From NCBI RefSeq assembly GCF_014287895.1, contig NZ_JACOPP010000028.1:1-31768 (forward strand): a stretch of 31,768 nucleotides of DNA, read 5' to 3'. The stretch comes from Lawsonibacter hominis (GTDB lineage: Bacteria > Bacillota > Clostridia > Oscillospirales > Oscillospiraceae). This document shows positions 1 to 7,055 of the stretch, in pieces. The translations under genes were made by a program, and so were the position numbers. Below the pieces are notes generated by a model. The model ran no database searches. It had not been told where the DNA came from and worked only from the letters and a program-made list of their open reading frames with translations. Position 1 is the stretch's first letter. Every line of letters begins with the position of its first letter.

Positions 1-3
1 CGG

Positions 4-90
4 ACATGGTTTACAGACTCCTTTCAGAATGGTGTGTCGCAACTTCATTCTACCAGAGTTCTGCAAACCATGTCTCTTTTTATCCTCTTT
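4..90 (+). terminator. Long imperfect hairpin followed by a T-rich tract
   Basis: Arms 4-17 and 60-73 are complementary over 14 bases with one mismatch. A second complementary pair, AGAATG/CATTCT, is nested inside. The hairpin is followed by a run rich in T (about 74-90). It could terminate a + strand gene lying left of the window. tsf is the usual neighbour of pyrH, but it is not in the window. A structured non-coding RNA is an alternative. Confidence 0.4.
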
Positions 91-442
91 TATATTTGCG
101 CAACTTATTTTACCTTATCAAAATCCGGGGCCCCCGCCCGGCATGTGCCGGGTGGGGAGCGAACTTCGCCGAGGAGATCGCCAAGCAGCTGGGCAAGCAG
201 ATCGCAGAGGGCTTTCGAGTGCCGGACACAGGCGTGTCCGGCACTTTTCCGTGCTCCGCGTTCTTTGGCCGCTGCGGGGCAGTCCGGGGATCCGGCAAGA
301 GGGCGGCGCGTCCCGGCCGGCGGAAGCGAAGCTTCCCGGCGGTTTTTTACGGGGAAAGGATTGCGAACAAATTGTAAAAACTTTAGCCTAGCCTCTATGC
401 AAAAGTGGAAAACTATATTAAAATAGGGAGGATCAAAATACC
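91..442. other. Gene-free leader upstream of pyrH with two GC-rich hairpins
   Basis: I see no convincing gene here. Bases 132-157 form a 12-bp stem with one G-T pair. Bases 219-244 form a perfect 11-bp stem (GTGCCGGACAC, loop AGGC) followed by TTTT, so it may terminate transcription. A short open stretch at about 165-215 reads like an amphipathic helix but has no start or context. The AT-rich bases 360-425 probably hold the pyrH promoter, but I could not pick a convincing -35/-10 pair. Confidence 0.45.
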
Positions 443-466
443 ATGCAGAAGGGGTTGGAACTATGA
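443..466 (+). other. Possible 7-codon minicistron coupled to pyrH
   Basis: An ATG at 443 opens the reading frame MQKGLEL. Its TGA stop (464-466) overlaps the pyrH ATG (463-465) as ATGA. A purine-rich AGGGAGG lies about 11 bases upstream. The AAGGGG that serves pyrH is inside the minicistron. The sequence shows only the arrangement; translation is inferred and may well not happen. Confidence 0.2.
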
Positions 467-1185
467 GCGAACCGCAGTACAGGCGGGTGCTTCTGAAGGT
501 CAGCGGCGAGGCTCTGGCAGGGGAGGCAAGCCGCGGGCTGGATTTCGACGTGATCGGCAGCGTATGCGACGTGATCAAAAAGTGTGTAGATCTGGGCGTC
601 CAGGTGGGCGTTGTGGTCGGCGGCGGTAATTTCTGGCGTGGCCTGAAGGACGGCGGCGACCGGATGGAGCGTACCAGGGCCGACCATATGGGCATGCTGG
701 CCACCACCATCAACGCACTGGCCGTAGCGGACGTGCTGGAGCAGAAGGGCGTGGATGTGCGCGTGCAGACCGCCATCGAAATGCGCTCCATCGCAGAGCC
801 CTACATCCGCTCCAAGGCGATCCGGCATATGGAGAAGGGCCGCGTGGTCATCTTTGGCTGCGGCACGGGCAACCCCTTCTTTTCCACCGATACTGCGGCT
901 GTGCTGCGGGCGGCTGAGATCGACGCCGACGCCATCCTGCTGGCCAAGAATATCGACGGCGTGTACAGCGCCGACCCCCGGAAGGACCCCAGCGCGGTCA
1001 AATACGATACTATCACCTACGACGACGTGCTGGCCAAGCATCTGGAGGTGATGGACTCCACCGCCACGTCCCTGTCCATGGACAATAAGATCCCAGTGAT
1101 CCTCTTTGCCCTGAAGGACCCTGAGAACATTCTGCGGGTGGTCCTGGGTGAAAAAATAGGAACGATTGTCAAGGAGGAACCGTGA
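463..1185 (+). CDS. pyrH: UMP kinase (uridylate kinase)
   Basis: Cytoplasmic hexameric UMP kinase of the amino-acid-kinase fold, phosphorylating UMP to UDP in pyrimidine nucleotide synthesis. The 240 residues match the usual length. The N-terminal RRVLLKVSGEALAG, the glycine loop VGVVVGGGNFWRG, DRMERTRADHMGMLAT and the C-terminal TSLSMDNKIPVILFAL are all typical of bacterial PyrH. The ATG at 463 follows AGAAGGGG at good spacing. It is the first gene of the run pyrH-frr-uppS-cdsA-dxr-rseP-ispG-polC, and the frr ribosome site overlaps its end. Nothing is unusual apart from the possible minicistron overlapping the start. Confidence 0.97.
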   Translation: MSEPQYRRVLLKVSGEALAGEASRGLDFDVIGSVCDVIKKCVDLGVQVGVVVGGGNFWRGLKDGGDRMERTRADHMGMLATTINALAVADVLEQKGVDVRVQTAIEMRSIAEPYIRSKAIRHMEKGRVVIFGCGTGNPFFSTDTAAVLRAAEIDADAILLAKNIDGVYSADPRKDPSAVKYDTITYDDVLAKHLEVMDSTATSLSMDNKIPVILFALKDPENILRVVLGEKIGTIVKEEP

Positions 1186-1186
1186 G

Positions 1187-1741
1187 ATGAAGGAAGTCAA
1201 TCAGGAATTCGACGCAAAGATGCAGAAGACCATCGAGGTGGTCATGGGCGATTTCGCCAGCGTCCGGGCCGGGCGGGCCAACGCCGCCGTGCTGGATAAG
1301 ATCACCGTGGACTATTACGGCACCGCCACCCCGATCAATCAGGTGGCGGCCATCTCCTCGCCCGATCCCCGCAGCCTGATGATCCAGCCCTGGGACGCAA
1401 GCCTGCTCAAGGCCATTGAAAAGGCCATCCAGTCCTCCGATCTGGGCATCAATCCCCAGAACGACGGCCGCGTTATCCGCCTGGCCTTCCCCCAGCTCAC
1501 GGAGGAGCGCCGCAAGGAACTGACCAAACAGGTCAAAAAGTACGGCGAAAACGGGAAAGTGGCCATCCGCAACATCCGGCGGGACGCCATGGACAAGTTC
1601 AAGGCCATGGAGAAGAAGTCTGAGATCACCGAGGATGACCGCAAGGAGTTCGAAAAAGAGCTCCAGGACCTGACTGAGAAGCGCTGCAAGCAGATCGACG
1701 AGCTGACGGCGAAGAAGGAAACGGAGCTCATGGCGGTGTGA
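1187..1741 (+). CDS. frr: Ribosome recycling factor
   Basis: Splits post-termination ribosomes together with EF-G. The 184 residues equal the family norm of about 185. Typical stretches are the N-terminal FDAKMQKTIEVVMGDFASVRAGRANAAVLD, given here as two overlapping blocks FDAKMQKTIEVV and SVRAGRANAAVLD, the central INQVAAISSPDPRSLMIQPWD, and the basic IRNIRRDAMDKFK helix. The start is ATG 1187, one base after the pyrH stop, with AAGGAGG at the end of pyrH as ribosome site. Translational coupling to pyrH is therefore likely. The next gene, uppS, is separated by 208 bases of hairpins. Confidence 0.97.
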   Translation: MKEVNQEFDAKMQKTIEVVMGDFASVRAGRANAAVLDKITVDYYGTATPINQVAAISSPDPRSLMIQPWDASLLKAIEKAIQSSDLGINPQNDGRVIRLAFPQLTEERRKELTKQVKKYGENGKVAIRNIRRDAMDKFKAMEKKSEITEDDRKEFEKELQDLTEKRCKQIDELTAKKETELMAV

Positions 1742-1949
1742 GCCCTTCCGGGCGCCGCAGGCGCGGCCGCGGCGCGTCTGCCGCCGCCTTTGGGAGACGG
1801 CCGTGCCTTAAGGTCCGGCGGGAAACGGTAAAGGATCGGCACGCTGCGGCGTGTTTTGGGGGCCTTCGCCCCCGTTGCCCCCGGGATCGGGGGCTGTGCG
1901 GGGCACGGCGGTGTCCCGCACACTATTATTGGACCGGGTAGGATGGAAT
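1742..1949. other. GC-rich frr-uppS spacer with three consecutive small hairpins
   Basis: No gene is supported. Between about 1857 and 1922 there are three stems in a row: GGGGGC/GCCCCC, GCCCCC/GGGGGC and TGCGGGGCAC/GTGTCCCGCA. None is followed by a T-run, so an attenuating or RNA-processing role is as likely as termination. An ATG at 1943 is in the wrong frame for uppS. Confidence 0.4.
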
Positions 1950-2696
1950 ATGGCATTTTTAAAACCAAAGCAGGCCCCTGTGCCTCAGGTGGATTTTGAG
2001 CGCCTGCCCCGGCATGTGGCCATCATCATGGACGGCAACGGGCGCTGGGCGAAAAAGCGCGGCCTGCCCCGTACGGCAGGTCACGCGGCCGGGGCGGAGA
2101 CCTTCCGTACGATCGCCACCTACTGCAAGGACATCGGCCTGGAGTATCTGACGGTGTACGCCTTTTCAACCGAAAACTGGAAACGCCCCGCGGAGGAGGT
2201 CTCCGCCATCATGGGCCTGCTGAAGAAGTACCTGCTGGAGGCCATCGGCCGCATGGAGCGGGACCGGGTGAAGATGAAATTTTTCGGGGACCTGACGCCG
2301 CTGCCCCGGGAACTGCGGGAGCTGTGCGAGCGCACGGAGGAGATCGCAAAGCACTACGACGGCGTGCAGGTGAACATCTGTCTCAACTATGGCGGCCGGG
2401 ACGAGATCATTCGGGCGTGTAAGGCGTTTGCCGCCGCCTGCGCCGCGGGGGAGACCGCTCCGGGCTTTCTGGACGAGGCGGCCTTTGGACAGTATCTGTT
2501 CTCCGCCGGGGTGCCCGATCCCGATCTGATCATCCGGCCCAGCGGGGAAGTACGTATTTCCAACTTCCTGCTCTGGCAGTCCGCCTATGCGGAATTCTAT
2601 TTTACCGACGTGCTGTGGCCCGACTTTTCCAAAGACGAGCTGCATCGGGCGTTGGCGGCTTATCAGAGCCGCTCCCGCCGTTTTGGAGGTGTTTGA
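1950..2696 (+). CDS. uppS: Isoprenyl transferase (undecaprenyl diphosphate synthase)
   Basis: Condenses isopentenyl diphosphate units onto farnesyl diphosphate to make the C55 lipid carrier for cell-wall precursors. The cis-prenyltransferase signature is clear: HVAIIMDGNGRWAKKRG with catalytic Asp28, then VYAFSTENWKRP, INICLNYGG-like VNICLNYGGRDEI, and the C-terminal SGEVRISNFLLWQSAYAEF. The usual RT(S/G)GE motif reads RPSGE here, a Thr-to-Pro change. The product is 248 residues, normal for the family. The ATG at 1950 is chosen because the conserved region begins about 20 residues later and TAGGA lies just upstream. It abuts cdsA, so the two are coupled. Confidence 0.95.
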   Translation: MAFLKPKQAPVPQVDFERLPRHVAIIMDGNGRWAKKRGLPRTAGHAAGAETFRTIATYCKDIGLEYLTVYAFSTENWKRPAEEVSAIMGLLKKYLLEAIGRMERDRVKMKFFGDLTPLPRELRELCERTEEIAKHYDGVQVNICLNYGGRDEIIRACKAFAAACAAGETAPGFLDEAAFGQYLFSAGVPDPDLIIRPSGEVRISNFLLWQSAYAEFYFTDVLWPDFSKDELHRALAAYQSRSRRFGGV

Positions 2697-3527
2697 GTGG
2701 GGAAACGTGTCCTGGTGGCGGTGATCTTTATCCCGCTGCTGCTGGCGGCGATCTATGGGGTATCCCCGGTCTGGCCCATCATCCTGCCGATCATCATCGC
2801 CGCCCTCTCCATGATCGCGGTGCATGAGGCCCTGTGGTCCACCAGCTTTTTGAAGCATCCCCGCATTTCCGGCTACTCCATTTTGCTGGCGGGCCTGATC
2901 CCCTTCTGGGTCTACTACGACGGCCGTCCGCTGCCCGCCCTGTGCGGATTGTTCGTCTACGTGCTGCTGCTGTTCTGTGAGGCCATCGCCAGCCGCAAGC
3001 GCATCACGCTGGAAAAGATGGGCGGGGCGTTTTTCCTGTCGGTCTTCATCCCCTTTTTCCTGTCCTCCTTCCTGCGCATCCGCCTGATGGGCAATTGGGA
3101 GGCGCTGGTGGTGCTGCCTTTTATCGTGGCCTTTATCAGCGACGCGTTCGCCCTGTTTGCCGGCATGGCGTTCGGCAGGCATAAGCTGGCGCCGGAGCTC
3201 TCGCCCAAAAAGACGGTGGAGGGCGCTGTGGGCGGCTTTGCTGGGGCGGTGGTGTGCAGCGTGCTCTACGGCGCGCTGCTCCAGTTCGCTTTCCGCTGGC
3301 AGGTAAGTTATGCCGCCCTGGCCCTCTACGGCGCGCTGGGCAGCGTGGTCTCCCAGCTGGGGGACCTGTCCTTCTCCTATATCAAGCGGGAATACGGCAT
3401 CAAGGACTTCGGCAACATTTTCCCGGGGCATGGCGGTGTGCTGGACCGCTTCGACAGCGTGATTTTCTGCGCCCCGCTGATCGAGCTTCTGATCCGCATC
3501 CTGCCCGCCGTGGGGGTGGGCGCATGA
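2697..3527 (+). CDS. cdsA: Phosphatidate cytidylyltransferase
   Basis: Polytopic membrane enzyme making CDP-diacylglycerol from phosphatidate and CTP, the branch point of phospholipid synthesis. The 276 residues contain several hydrophobic segments, beginning with VLVAVIFIPLLLAAIYGV. The family signature near the C terminus is complete: SYIKREYGIKDF followed by FPGHGGVLDRFDS. It starts at GTG 2697 directly after the uppS stop codon, with GGAGGTG just upstream. Its own stop overlaps the dxr ATG as ATGA. The run uppS-cdsA-dxr thus behaves as one translationally coupled unit. Confidence 0.96.
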   Translation: MGKRVLVAVIFIPLLLAAIYGVSPVWPIILPIIIAALSMIAVHEALWSTSFLKHPRISGYSILLAGLIPFWVYYDGRPLPALCGLFVYVLLLFCEAIASRKRITLEKMGGAFFLSVFIPFFLSSFLRIRLMGNWEALVVLPFIVAFISDAFALFAGMAFGRHKLAPELSPKKTVEGAVGGFAGAVVCSVLYGALLQFAFRWQVSYAALALYGALGSVVSQLGDLSFSYIKREYGIKDFGNIFPGHGGVLDRFDSVIFCAPLIELLIRILPAVGVGA

Positions 3528-4663
3528 GCAGAAGGATCGCGCTGCTGGGTTCTACCGGTTCCATCGGGCGGCAGTCACTGGAGGTGATTGCCGCCTGTGG
3601 CATGACTGTGGCCGCGCTGACGGCCAACCGGGATGTGGAGCGGCTGGAGGCGCAGTGCCGGGCCTTTGCTCCGGAGCTTGCCGTGCTGATGGATGAGACG
3701 GCCGCCGCCGACCTGCGCGTCCGGCTGGCGGATACGCAGGTGCGGGTGGCCTCCGGCATGGAGGGGCTGCTGGAAGCGGCGTCCCTGGAGGGGGCCGATA
3801 CCGTACTGACCGCCGTAGTGGGTATGGTGGGTCTGCGCCCTACGCTGGCCGCCGTCCGCGCGGGCAAGCGCGTCGCCCTGGCCAATAAGGAGACCCTGGT
3901 ATGCGCCGGGGAACTGGTGCTGGACGAGGCGCAGCGCTGCGGCGCCCGGCTCGTTCCCGTGGATTCGGAGCATTCCGCCATTTTTCAGTGCCTTCAGGGC
4001 TGCCGGGACCGGGGAGAGGTGAAGCGCCTGATCCTCACCGCCTCCGGCGGGCCCTTCTTCGGCTGGGACCGGACGCGCGTGTCCCGCGCCACCCGGGAGC
4101 AGGCGCTCAAGCACCCCAACTGGTCCATGGGGGCCAAGATCACCATTGATTCGGCCACCCTCATGAACAAGGGCCTGGAGTTCATCGAGGCCATGCGGCT
4201 GTATTGCATGCCGCCGGAAAAAATCTCCATTGTGATCCATCGGGAGAGTATAGTCCACTCCCTGGTGGAATACTGTGATAATGCGGTGCTGGCTCAGCTG
4301 GGCGCGCCCGACATGCGCCTGCCGATCCAGTACGCCCTTACGTGGCCGGAGCGGACGGCGGCGGCGGCAAAGCCGCTGGACCTGCTGTCCTGCCCGCCGC
4401 TGACCTTCTGCGCACCGGATTACGAGGCGTTTCCCTGCCTGCGCCTGGCGTTGGAAGCCGCCCGTACCGGCGGTACGGCCACGGCGGCGCTCAACGGAGC
4501 CAACGAGGCGGCGGTGGGGCTGTTTTTGGCCGGACGCTGCTCCTTCGGCGGGATTGGGGAACGGGTGGAGCGTGCGCTGCGTGGGGTGCCGGCGGTCCAG
4601 GCGCCTACGCTGGAGGATATTCTGGAGGCCGACGCCGCGGCCCGCGCCATCGCGATTTCGTAG
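3524..4663 (+). CDS. dxr: 1-deoxy-D-xylulose-5-phosphate reductoisomerase
   Basis: Second step of the MEP isoprenoid pathway: NADPH-dependent conversion of DXP to MEP. The 379 residues show the NADPH loop GSTGSIG (residues 9-15), ALANKETLVCAGEL, the metal and substrate motif PVDSEHSAIFQ, the flexible loop region SGGPFFG, and NWSMGAKITIDSATLMNKG. Length and order are normal. ATG 3524 overlaps the cdsA stop. Together with ispG downstream it puts two of the MEP enzymes beside uppS, which uses their product. Confidence 0.97.
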   Translation: MSRRIALLGSTGSIGRQSLEVIAACGMTVAALTANRDVERLEAQCRAFAPELAVLMDETAAADLRVRLADTQVRVASGMEGLLEAASLEGADTVLTAVVGMVGLRPTLAAVRAGKRVALANKETLVCAGELVLDEAQRCGARLVPVDSEHSAIFQCLQGCRDRGEVKRLILTASGGPFFGWDRTRVSRATREQALKHPNWSMGAKITIDSATLMNKGLEFIEAMRLYCMPPEKISIVIHRESIVHSLVEYCDNAVLAQLGAPDMRLPIQYALTWPERTAAAAKPLDLLSCPPLTFCAPDYEAFPCLRLALEAARTGGTATAALNGANEAAVGLFLAGRCSFGGIGERVERALRGVPAVQAPTLEDILEADAAARAIAIS

Positions 4664-4736
4664 CGCCCGGGTGCGGCGGGGCCACCGTCTGCTGCTGCGC
4701 CGCTTTCCTCCGGCCGGTCCAAACCGCTTTTTAGCC

Positions 4737-4771
4737 CATCCGGGGCCTTAGGGCCACGGCGGCCCCGGATG
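4737..4771. repeat. 11-bp inverted repeat in the dxr-rseP gap
   Basis: CATCCGGGGCC (4737-4747) pairs perfectly with GGCCCCGGATG (4761-4771) across a 13-base loop. It sits 28 bases before rseP with no T-run after it, so it is not an obvious terminator. Confidence 0.5.
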
Positions 4772-4799
4772 CATCCGCCCAATGAATAAGGAGCGTTCT

Positions 4800-5864
4800 A
4801 TGACCATCGTTTATATCCTCATCGCCGTCCTGATGTTCGGCCTGCTCATCGCCATCCATGAATTCGGCCACTTTATTGCCGCCAAGGCGCTGGGAGTCCG
4901 GGTCAACGAGTTCGCCATCGGCATGGGGCCGCAGCTGTTTTCCCGCCGGAGCGGGGAGACGTCCTATTCCCTCCGGGCCTTTCCCATCGGCGGCTTCTGC
5001 GCCATGGAGGGGGAGGGGGAGGACTCCGACGACCCCAGGGCCTTTGGGAACAAGCCCGCCTGGAAGCGGTTTTTCATCCTGGTGGCCGGGGCCTTCTTCA
5101 ATTTTGCGGCCGGGGTGGTTCTGATCCTGGCCCTCTTTTCCCAGGTGGAGGGGTTCGTGGCCCCGGTGGTCACCGGCTATATGCCCGGCGCGGAGGACCT
5201 TCAGCAGACCGGCCTGCTGCCCGGCGACCGGCTGTACCGGGTGGACGGCCACCGCATCTATTTTAATGCCGACGCGCTGCTCTATCTGGACCGGGCGGGC
5301 GACACTGTGGACCTGGAGGTGATCCGGGACGGCGCGCGCGTGACGCTGAACGGCGTAAGCATGCCGGTGCGCACCCTGACGGATGCGAACGGCCAGCAAG
5401 TCCAGAAGCGGGGCGTCTATATCGGACAGGTGGAGGAGGCCACGCTGGGCCTCAAGCTGAAGAACGCCTGGTATCAGTCGGTGAGCTATGTGCGTATGGT
5501 GTGGATGAGCCTGGGCGATCTGATCACCGGCGCGGTGGGGGTGCGGGATATGTCGGGCCCCATCGGGATTGTCAACGCCATGGGGGAGATGGGCGCCCAA
5601 TCGGAGAGCGCGGGCGAGGCCGTCCGGAATATCCTGAATTTTGTGGCCTTCATCGCCATCAATTTGGCGGTGATGAACCTGCTGCCCATCCCGGCCCTGG
5701 ACGGCGGACAGATTTTGTTCCTGGTGGTGGACGGCGTGTGGCACCGGCTCACCCGGCGGCGCATCAATCAAAAATATCTGGGCTATATCAATATGGCGGG
5801 GTTCTGCTGCCTCATCGGATTGATGGTGGTGGTGGCAGTGAGCGACGTCGTCAAGCTCTTCTGA
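4800..5864 (+). CDS. rseP: RseP/SpoIVFB-type site-2 membrane metalloprotease
   Basis: Intramembrane zinc protease that in the RasP/RseP family clips anti-sigma factors and remnant signal peptides within the membrane. The first transmembrane segment carries HEFGH (residues 20-24), with both zinc histidines and the catalytic Glu. One PDZ domain follows (about 120-200, GLLPGDRLYRVDG). The third ligand motif NLLPIPALDGG and C-terminal membrane segments complete the family pattern. The product is 354 residues. I chose ATG 4800 over ATG 4782 because AAGGAG at 4788-4793 is its ribosome site. The gene lies between dxr and ispG, the usual Clostridia order. Confidence 0.94.
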   Translation: MTIVYILIAVLMFGLLIAIHEFGHFIAAKALGVRVNEFAIGMGPQLFSRRSGETSYSLRAFPIGGFCAMEGEGEDSDDPRAFGNKPAWKRFFILVAGAFFNFAAGVVLILALFSQVEGFVAPVVTGYMPGAEDLQQTGLLPGDRLYRVDGHRIYFNADALLYLDRAGDTVDLEVIRDGARVTLNGVSMPVRTLTDANGQQVQKRGVYIGQVEEATLGLKLKNAWYQSVSYVRMVWMSLGDLITGAVGVRDMSGPIGIVNAMGEMGAQSESAGEAVRNILNFVAFIAINLAVMNLLPIPALDGGQILFLVVDGVWHRLTRRRINQKYLGYINMAGFCCLIGLMVVVAVSDVVKLF

Positions 5865-5877
5865 GGGGGACGGGACA

Positions 5878-6915
5878 GTGACAAAACAGATTTTGGTCGG
5901 CGGCGTTCCTGTGGGCGGCGGCGCCCCGGTGAGCATCCAGTCCATGACCAACACCCGCACCGACGACGTGGCGGCCACCGTGGAGCAGATCCGGCGCCTG
6001 GAGGCGGCGGGCTGCCAGATCGTCCGGGTGGCGGTGCCCGACCGGGCCGCCGCACGGGCCGTGGGCGCCATTCGGGAGCGCATTTCCATCCCGCTGGTGG
6101 TGGATATCCACTTCGACTACCGGCTGGCCCTGGAATGCATTGCGGCGGGGTGCGACAAGGTGCGCATCAACCCCGGCAACATCGGCGGAGAAGACCGGGT
6201 GAAAGCGGTGGCCCAAGCCTGCCGGCGGCGCGGCGTCCCCATCCGCATCGGAGTCAACGGCGGCTCGCTGGAAAAGCCCATCCTGGCGAAATACGGCGGA
6301 GTGACCGCCGAAGCGCTGGTGGAGTCCGCCTTCGGCCACATTGCCCTGCTGGAGCGGTACGACTTTACCGATATCTGCGTGTCCCTCAAGTCCTCCAGCG
6401 TACCGGTCACCATGGCGGCCTACCGCCGGATGGCGGAGGAAAGCGATTATCCGCTGCACCTCGGCGTGACCGAGACGGGCACCCTGCGTATGGGTACGCT
6501 CAAATCGGCCGTGGGGATCGGGGGCCTGCTGGCCCTCGGCGTCGGAGACACGCTCCGGGTGTCCCTCTCCGCCGACCCGGTGGAGGAGGTTCGCGCGGCA
6601 AAGGATATCTTGAAGGCGGTGGGCCTGGAGCGGGGGGAGCCCGATCTGATCGCCTGTCCCACCTGCGGGCGCACCCGCATCGACCTGATCGGCCTGGCCG
6701 GCCAGGTGGAGGAGCGGCTGAAGGGGGTCCATAAGCCCATCACCGTGGCGGTGATGGGGTGCGTGGTCAACGGTCCCGGCGAGGCGTCCGCCGCCGATGT
6801 GGGCATCGCCGGCGGAGACGGCGAGGGCCTTTTGTTCCGTAAGGGCGAGATCGTGAAAAAGGTTCCCCAGCAGGCGCTGGTGGACGAGCTGTTTTTGCTG
6901 ATCGACACGCTGTGA
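5878..6915 (+). CDS. ispG: 4-hydroxy-3-methylbut-2-enyl diphosphate synthase, flavodoxin type
   Basis: Iron-sulfur enzyme of the MEP pathway, reducing MEcPP to HMBPP. The 345 residues begin with VPVGGGAPVSIQSMTNT, the TIM-barrel phosphate region. They end with the cluster ligands C260 and C263 (CPTCGR) and C295 plus E302 (MGCVVNGPGE), the expected three-Cys-one-Glu [4Fe-4S] set. The start is GTG 5878, placed 13 bases after rseP with GAGGGGG upstream. The compact size is that of the two-domain bacterial form. A 140-base GC-rich gap without a recognisable signal separates it from polC. Confidence 0.96.
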   Translation: MTKQILVGGVPVGGGAPVSIQSMTNTRTDDVAATVEQIRRLEAAGCQIVRVAVPDRAAARAVGAIRERISIPLVVDIHFDYRLALECIAAGCDKVRINPGNIGGEDRVKAVAQACRRRGVPIRIGVNGGSLEKPILAKYGGVTAEALVESAFGHIALLERYDFTDICVSLKSSSVPVTMAAYRRMAEESDYPLHLGVTETGTLRMGTLKSAVGIGGLLALGVGDTLRVSLSADPVEEVRAAKDILKAVGLERGEPDLIACPTCGRTRIDLIGLAGQVEERLKGVHKPITVAVMGCVVNGPGEASAADVGIAGGDGEGLLFRKGEIVKKVPQQALVDELFLLIDTL

Positions 6916-7055
6916 TGCGCGTGCCGGCCGGAGTACCGGCGAAAGGACGGCCCTGCCGCCGTTTGCCGTTCCGCCGCCGCCGGCCTGCCCGCATTTACCA
7001 CCTGCAGGGGCGGCACAGGGCCGCCCGGACTGGAGTTTAGGAGAGAATTGGAACC

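Noticed and set aside
6..426. Several overlapping open frames in the leader before pyrH
   Set aside because: They lack ribosome sites, run through the hairpins and show no family resemblance or codon-position bias.
2166..3431. Long open frames opposite real genes (also opposite polC, dxr and the ABC genes)
   Set aside because: They are His/Gln/Gly-rich mirror products of GC-rich coding DNA and clash with secure genes on the other strand.
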